Positions 56,251 to 59,762 of a stretch of 59,762 nucleotides of DNA are shown here, in pieces. Below the pieces are notes generated by a model, which worked only from the letters and a program-made list of their open reading frames with translations, searched no databases and was not told the DNA's origin. This stretch comes from a virus, in the IMG/VR virus record IMGVR_UViG_3300005432_000333, positions 1-59,762 of that record. One strand, written 5' to 3'. Position 1 is the first letter of the stretch. The number at the start of each line of letters is the position of its first letter. The position numbers and the translations under genes are program-made.

Positions 56251-57373
56251 TGTTTGCATCTATTTCAGTGAGTGATGAAAATCCAATCGTGTTCTTTGAG
56301 TCCTGGATGTCCGACTGTCCAAGCAAGATCGGACTGGTAACCCAACTGATTACTTTGCTACCATTCGTGCTTAGAAGTTGTCCTGAGTTACCATCTGCAT
56401 TTGGTAACTTGAAATCCTTAAGGTAAACATATCCATTTCCATTTGCCTGCATTTCCAGGTTGGCATTTGACTCGATGGCTTTTATTTCATTATGTGCAAT
56501 TTTCACTCCTGTGGTCGAAAGGGTACCATCTGCCGCAGGATCGAATGTAAGTGTTGTGAAATTTCCCGCCGCTGGTGTTGTTGCACCAATCACTGTGTTG
56601 TCTACCTCATTAGGAGTGCCACCACCATTAATGTCTATTTTTGAAATCTTCACAGATCCTGTGCCATTAGCGGCAAGATCAAAATTACTGTTGGTGGTTG
56701 TAACCCTTAAAATTTCAGCGTCCATTTCCAGATTGGAGTCAACTGTCAGTTTAGACACATTGACCACCCCTGTCCCGCCCGGCGTCAAAATAAGATCTGC
56801 GTTTGAACTGGTAGAAATTATGTTGTCATTGAAACTGAGATTGTCTACGGTTGTTGTACCAACGAACGATGATGCACCTGACACAGTCAAAGTTGAAAGC
56901 GTCGTTTCATCAGTGACATTCAATGTTGAATTGATTGTGACTGCACCTTGTAAATCCGTCCCTTGTGCAGTCATGGTGCCATCCACGTTTACATTCTCAT
57001 TGATGTTAACAATAGATGAATCCGTCCCGTGTATGCTAGTTCCAGAAAATCCTATGCCGTCTATGACCAATAACCCAGATCCATTTGGCACAATCCTGAT
57101 GTCACCGTTTGTGTTAAGATTAGAAATGTTGTTGTCATTGATCTTGAAGTCTCCCATTATGACACTGCCTGTGCCTGACACTCCTAAATCAATACTTGCA
57201 TTGGAAGATAGTGTTGCAATTTTGTTGTCTTGGAATCGTATGTCAGATTTTACAGGAGGAAATTCGAATACTTCTGTAAAGTTATCATTGATCTTTACTG
57301 CGGCAGTTCTGATGCTATCACCTGTTCCGTCTGCTCCGCCCAGTGTACCGAGATCAATTGTCTTCTGTGCCAT
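51644..57373 (-). CDS. Giant tail fibre/adhesin with about 13 tandem repeats
   Basis: 1909 residues, the largest protein here. N-terminal module GDSIRTAAVKINDNFTEVF (18-36), then a shaft of G-T/S-G-x-V repeats (to about 300). From about 380 to the end comes a tandem array of roughly 13 units of 90-130 residues, each with A-x-Y-x-I/V and V-x-x-D/N-G-T/S-x-A-F/Y-I and then L-x-A-x-I-S-G-x-x-L-R-L-R. Odd- and even-numbered units in the second half alternate between two subtypes. No protease or signal peptide. Host-recognition fibre is the likely role. AGGAGA precedes the ATG at 57373. Confidence 0.78.
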   Translation of the reverse strand: MAQKTIDLGTLGGADGTGDSIRTAAVKINDNFTEVFEFPPVKSDIRFQDNKIATLSSNASIDLGVSGTGSVIMGDFKINDNNISNLNTNGDIRIVPNGSGLLVIDGIGFSGTSIHGTDSSIVNINENVNVDGTMTAQGTDLQGAVTINSTLNVTDETTLSTLTVSGASSFVGTTTVDNLSFNDNIISTSSNADLILTPGGTGVVNVSKLTVDSNLEMDAEILRVTTTNSNFDLAANGTGSVKISKIDINGGGTPNEVDNTVIGATTPAAGNFTTLTFDPAADGTLSTTGVKIAHNEIKAIESNANLEMQANGNGYVYLKDFKLPNADGNSGQLLSTNGSKVISWVTSPILLGQSDIQDSKNTIGFSSLTEIDANTAVGAHENIGAGSDSLLDEWDQAKYDSAWYLCLQRYDAADSSIEYAGFKTTIAQGTDDGSTFDTFDGTTQIIKTNNDDQIISTNTDIRTSVGKVRFKGQAGTLADGSTKSTFNALTFYRLGLGDNDSSGYSDGPVATKVIADVESATTTIDTWATSSYRGAKYYVSVNNTTTNEVMNAELLVVHNGSDAFITEYNKLSTNSGNTELVTFSAVIFGGDVIVRGSNGTAGTCRCTMYRVLLADNESDSTINSYEKVIGAQTVSNTASTTIDTNSFRGDVNPDMTTQKVINTVAQSDYDSVFYHMVQKDITNNEFKINKLSVHHGITSDGSTRDAFVSDSHVVKTGAMNDITAFDVGVNGSNIELKATGVTDGSTAIQNAISYYAIGLGDNTSTGTTGKIGLNAGVTFGGANETRVDTITATGTCTSILSTQRTLADFDKSAYDSAWYLGVSNDIENSGLATFKYSVMHNNSDAFITSSSITRTDLSHNHLETDADVSGSDVRLLGNGGRLDDSSKSNSNTLAYYRIGLGDNDSSGYTSGDGKADTDTLTVGGIQETTVNAVAAEGNHATLSASGTTTCAEFTAGTYDGALFYVINHDVANGSFETQKISLCHNLQDSFMTSSSIVSTDEADQHPIYTTDMVSAGDSTSKIRLRSTDSDGSSVSANNTMAYYRIGLGDGTGTGFAGELGLVNDIVNTSIIDSTETTLNAFTHGPHNGAKYFITVVNQATGETGNIEALVTHDGTNAYITTYNEFFTGNNSLINLTADINGTSLRLRGSATAGDSTKVIVNRVVAFGDSEVEEANSDSTRKIIGNTIVSSTATEFDAFQASVTDAVHYVITGQKGSTENFICEAVVVTDGTNVFVQQGPNVSSKGTDMLEISATISSGIVSVKASSTSGASTVQAFAIRLKAPTSSTATIDSFQIADFRGAKYFISLNNLDSNEVSNIEALVVHDGTNAFINSYNEHHSGSASLINGNLTADISGGLLRLRVVVAQDNTRITFYKVILNDEPSTQTFTNTKVIGGVVASSSSTAVDTFVDTEVDGAHYVIIGYNSTEGAASIQEANVITNGTGAFVSSGPYVSTKGTNQLDLTAAHDGSSTVTLSASSTSGGSTKVAAYRVHMKAPVGQTDNLDSWATSSYRGAKYYISAKETVSGFTSNIECLVVHDGTDAYITAFNEHFSHVSLVTLTADISGGNLRLRCAGNIPDVKVKFYRIRLADTENNAEGADSKLIDTATVSSSATPIDTFQDTSQTGAHYVIVAHNASEGTSEIQEASVITNGAEAFVSHANHVSSKSTPMITLSAAHDGSNTVTLSAASSAGGSTIVNAFRIHMLRGTSFAYDVLDSFAQSTYQLANYVVVGKNAANESQIAELMVTSDGADAYIVDDVANISTHSTTTPLMKFTAAMNSGNVELRAENNQQNTDTTVNMYRVHLARAAGAPSSIATLDSFDKTEFRSAKYQISISDPASGSLGLYETLDANLTHDGTNVYLSTFGRVTNHTGDMVDITADVVGDNVRLRGTISNTNTHTVTVVRRLMKV

Positions 57374-57385
57374 AGAGATCTCCTA

Positions 57386-59002
57386 TTAACCCGTGCTTAT
57401 TTTGACATCGTTTCCTGATCTAAACAGTCTGCCTGCCACTCCTGGGTCCGAAGTTGGTAGTGCAGTGAAGTCTATCTGTGCACCATCAACTTCTAAATTA
57501 CCTTTTACTTGAGTTTTTGTGTGTCCAACTCTAAAACGTTCTGCCAATGAAGAGCCATCATGTGTTTTTACAAATACCTCATTGGAAGTACCTGATGTTC
57601 CATCCATTCTCAATTCTGCTCTTACATTACCTCCAGATTGTTGGAAGTCTATGCCGGGTTGGTTGGCGTCTGCTGTTCTTTGAAGTGTTATGATCGATGA
57701 GGCCGATTTGATGTGTAGTTGTGTGTCAGGTGAACTAACAGAACCAATACCCACCTGTCCGCCTGCTTTCAATAATATGTCACCAGTGCCATCTGTTTCT
57801 AGTGTGATGTCACCGTTTGTGCCATCAGTAATTTTGATTGTTCCTGAATCTGTTCCAGCGTTTGTGCTCAAAGTCAAATCAGTAGCGCCAGTGGATGTAA
57901 CTGATCCTACAACTGAAACACCAGTTGCGGTTGTTTCAAACTTTTTAACATTGTCGTGATAAAGTTCAACTGCACCGTCGGCAATACCCTTCACCATTGG
58001 TTCTGTGCCACTATCTTTAGAAAGTATTACATTGTTGTCACTCTGCAGGTAAAGGTTTCCTGTTCCTACTTCTCTTACTATTGAATGACCTCCGTTGTGG
58101 AATATCCTTAGATCACCGGAATCACCAAATTTTATTTCGTCACTATCACCTAGTGTTAGATTTCCTATGACTTTTACTGTGCCTGTGCCGGCCGCATCAA
58201 GTTCTAGATTGGCGTTTGATGCCGAAGTTGTAATTTTGTTGTCAGTGATGCTGATCCCATCATCGATGTTAAGTGTTCCTGTGACTTTGGCACCATCACC
58301 GGTTACTCTGAATTTTTCTACTAGACCTCCTGACACAGTAAAAGTGTCGAATATAATTTCGTTTGATGCTCCACTTGTGCCGTCCATCTTGATGTTGGCC
58401 GCATCAGTGCCTCCCGAGCCTTTGAAAGTTATTGCCGGCTGGTTGGCGTTGTCTGTTCTCTTCAAAAATATTGTTGGAGTAGCGGCTGTTAGAAACAGAT
58501 TACCCGTGATATCAATCACTCCAGCACTGGTGTCGAGAACCTTTGTGCCGTCATGATGTATTTCGACCTCCGCGGCATCTATAATTACTTTTCCAGTGCC
58601 ACTGCCATCTATGTTCAGTGTGGCGTTTGAACCATTAGACACTATGGTGTTTGTGACTAATGAACCTGTTGTTGTGCTACCGTTGACTACAAATGGTCCA
58701 GAGGACACGATGTTACCTGTTCCGTTTGCTACAAAGGTGATGTCTGCGTTGGTATCCAACGAACTTATTGTTGTGTTGTTTAGTGATAGCCTATCTATCT
58801 CAACAATTCCAGTTCCGTTTGCAATTATTTTCGTATCACCGTTGGTTGTTGGATTGATTAAAATTCCGCCCGATGATGTAGTGCCTGCCAAATCCGTATA
58901 GAGTTCCTCGAAGTTCGTGTTGATCTTCGTCATGGCCGTACGTAAAGTATCGCCCGTCGCTGTATTTCCTTCTATTCCTGTGTCTATTGTTTTTCTAGCC
59001 AT
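57386..59002 (-). CDS. Tail fibre/adhesin-like protein with shared N-terminal module
   Basis: 538 residues. N-terminal GDTLRTAMTKINTNFEELY is the same module as in the next two fibre genes. Then repeats of the type S-N-A-N-L-E-L-D-A-A-G-T-G-T-V-K-V-I-G (beta-helix or triple-beta shaft). A central part contains two copies of LFLTAATPTIFLKRTDNANQP- and IITLQRTADANQP-like blocks separated by a shaft segment. It is the first gene of the fibre unit under a clear late promoter. No chaperone or peptidase domain seen at the C-terminus. Confidence 0.72.
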   Translation of the reverse strand: MARKTIDTGIEGNTATGDTLRTAMTKINTNFEELYTDLAGTTSSGGILINPTTNGDTKIIANGTGIVEIDRLSLNNTTISSLDTNADITFVANGTGNIVSSGPFVVNGSTTTGSLVTNTIVSNGSNATLNIDGSGTGKVIIDAAEVEIHHDGTKVLDTSAGVIDITGNLFLTAATPTIFLKRTDNANQPAITFKGSGGTDAANIKMDGTSGASNEIIFDTFTVSGGLVEKFRVTGDGAKVTGTLNIDDGISITDNKITTSASNANLELDAAGTGTVKVIGNLTLGDSDEIKFGDSGDLRIFHNGGHSIVREVGTGNLYLQSDNNVILSKDSGTEPMVKGIADGAVELYHDNVKKFETTATGVSVVGSVTSTGATDLTLSTNAGTDSGTIKITDGTNGDITLETDGTGDILLKAGGQVGIGSVSSPDTQLHIKSASSIITLQRTADANQPGIDFQQSGGNVRAELRMDGTSGTSNEVFVKTHDGSSLAERFRVGHTKTQVKGNLEVDGAQIDFTALPTSDPGVAGRLFRSGNDVKISTG

Positions 59003-59016
59003 ATTTCGGTTTTACA

Positions 59017-59025
59017 TATTTATTA
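59017..59025 (-). promoter_or_regulatory. T4-type late promoter for the tail fibre unit
   Basis: TAATAAATA on the minus strand, 14 nt before the ATG at 59002. The opposite strand reads TTAAATAA (59023-59030) 4 nt before the plus-strand ATG at 59035, so the element may be bidirectional. Confidence 0.6.
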
Positions 59026-59034
59026 AATAATTAC

Positions 59035-59238
59035 ATGTTCGTAGAAACGCTCAAAACGTTGAAATTATACAAAAGAGAGAGCAAACTAGGAATCTGTCAC
59101 ACCGTAAGAAGGAATAACATAATATACGTGCTTAAATGCGACACCTGTGGTACAACATTCAAAAAACCAAAATCCAAGGTAGACCCAGAAAGGGTTGAAA
59201 AAGGCCACAAACATTTCTGTGATAGATGTGACCTATAG
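59035..59238 (+). CDS. Plus-strand small zinc-ribbon-like protein
   Basis: 67 residues on the plus strand: a basic N-terminus (KLYKRESKLGICHTVRR), then CDTCGTTFKKPKSK...HFCDRCD with two CxxC pairs (residues about 45-48 and 62-65). This is a typical small zinc ribbon, as in nucleic-acid-binding proteins and phage HNH-associated fingers. It converges with the partial gene at 59233 (6-nt overlap). The sequence is purine-rich on the plus strand, which supports coding. Confidence 0.7.
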   Translation: MFVETLKTLKLYKRESKLGICHTVRRNNIIYVLKCDTCGTTFKKPKSKVDPERVEKGHKHFCDRCDL

Positions 59239-59762
59239 GTTTACCCAGTCTTTTTGTTGCTGATCGTCTGATATCCATCTCATCAAGTGAGCATAGATGC
59301 CTATCTTTATGTTGGGTTGATCACAATACCATCTCAGGAAAGAGTTTCCGTCTATGTATTCTCTCCGATTAATAAAATAGAAATTGGTTTCGGGAAACTT
59401 TCTAAATGTTTGCCTTAGTTGGTACATCCATTCATATTTTAGATATGCCTTCATGCTCATACGTGATGGGTAATTTGGTGAGTTCTTGTATATGTTGTTT
59501 TGTATCCTGCTAGGTTCCTCCATCTCCCATTGTCTTGCACCCAATATGTCGAAGGCCAGTATGACAACATTTTTAACTCCAGACTCGGCCGCCATGAGCA
59601 CTGCCGAACATCCGGACCCCCTGTTCAATGAAAAATCTTCAGTCTTTATCCTGCCACCCTTCTTTAAGTTGCCACCTCTCCAGATACGATAAATTTTAAG
59701 GCCACGTGGTGTGTCGTTTTCTTTGTCTCCGTCACAGATGTAGTCCCATTTGCTTATGTCAT
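59233..59762 (-). CDS. Unknown protein (partial, 5' end outside window)
   Basis: 176 residues are visible; the frame is open to the window edge, so the start is missing. RGSGCSAVLMAAESGVKNVVILAFDILG is a Rossmann-like segment resembling the nucleotide or sugar-binding part of DUF115/sialyltransferase-like proteins, then a Tyr/Arg-rich region (MKAYLKYEWMYQLRQTFRKFPETNFYFINRREY). Similar proteins occur in marine T4-like phages, sometimes called glycosyltransferases. I cannot confirm an activity. Confidence 0.55.
   Translation of the reverse strand, partial: DISKWDYICDGDKENDTPRGLKIYRIWRGGNLKKGGRIKTEDFSLNRGSGCSAVLMAAESGVKNVVILAFDILGARQWEMEEPSRIQNNIYKNSPNYPSRMSMKAYLKYEWMYQLRQTFRKFPETNFYFINRREYIDGNSFLRWYCDQPNIKIGIYAHLMRWISDDQQQKDWVNL

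Noticed and set aside
56460-57389. Plus-strand open frame of 309 codons opposite the giant fibre gene
   Set aside because: Same reason: antisense of shaft repeats, no start signals, and conflicts with the clearly coding minus frame.
1-59762. tRNA genes, insertion sequences, integrase or attachment sites
   Set aside because: Gaps between genes are nearly all under 100 nt and none folds into an obvious cloverleaf; no transposase or integrase motifs were seen. A tRNAscan-SE run would settle tRNAs.

Overview
The window reads as part of the genome of a T4-like (myovirus) marine bacteriophage. Evidence: a T4-type family B DNA polymerase (gp43), sliding clamp (gp45) and clamp loader ATPase (gp44), a gp31/GroES-like co-chaperonin, about fifteen T4-type late promoters (TATAAATA-like), dense packing with start/stop overlaps, and many small proteins of the kind seen in T4-like cyanophages and pelagiphages. 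No photosynthesis gene is present. A formate dehydrogenase, a lipoprotein signal on a subtilisin-like protease and spanin-like lysis genes point to a Gram-negative heterotrophic marine host, possibly an alphaproteobacterium or methylotroph; this is inference. No tRNA gene, CRISPR array or insertion sequence was seen. Apart from two small genes (38844-39116 and 59035-59238), every gene is on the minus strand, so transcription runs from high to low coordinates.

Layout from low to high coordinates. 1-9360 is a nucleotide, deazaguanine and sugar block: a YhhQ-type queuosine-precursor transporter (cut by the window edge), phosphoribosyltransferase, GMP reductase, GTP cyclohydrolase I, GalE epimerase, glycosyltransferase, SET-domain protein, peroxiredoxin, a QueD-like protein and a TGT/DpdA-like transglycosylase. 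Together these could make or import a 7-deazaguanine and insert it into DNA (or tRNA). 9360-13892 is the replication core: clamp, methyltransferase, DNA polymerase. 13892-24172 is a late block of small proteins, many starting with M-[K/R]-[I/A/V/F]-x-E and preceded by late promoters. They include a Cu/Zn superoxide dismutase, a nucleotidyltransferase/HAD fusion and several proteins with basic, DNA-binding-like tails. I interpret them as proteins targeted into the prohead, like the T4 internal proteins. 24186-33761 holds small virion or unknown genes, a subtilisin-like lipoprotein, ClpA, peptide deformylase and a DnaJ-like co-chaperone. 33807-38763 looks like the lysis region: a holin-like protein, two related secreted proteins, an Rz-like inner-membrane protein, an Rz1-like lipoprotein and an M15 peptidase. 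It also holds an acyl carrier protein that lacks its attachment serine. 38844-47279 mixes the clamp loader, formate dehydrogenase, UV endonuclease, ParB-like protein, GroES, two 2OG-oxygenase-like proteins and a stand-alone piece of DNA polymerase III alpha. 47292-59002 is a tail fibre/adhesin region whose proteins share an N-terminal module; the largest (1909 residues) carries about 13 tandem repeats.

Two regulatory systems are visible. Host-type sigma70 promoters (TTGACA/TATAAT-like) precede early or middle units, and four of them abut the start codon so closely that the transcripts should be leaderless. T4-type late promoters precede the structural, putative head-internal and lysis genes.
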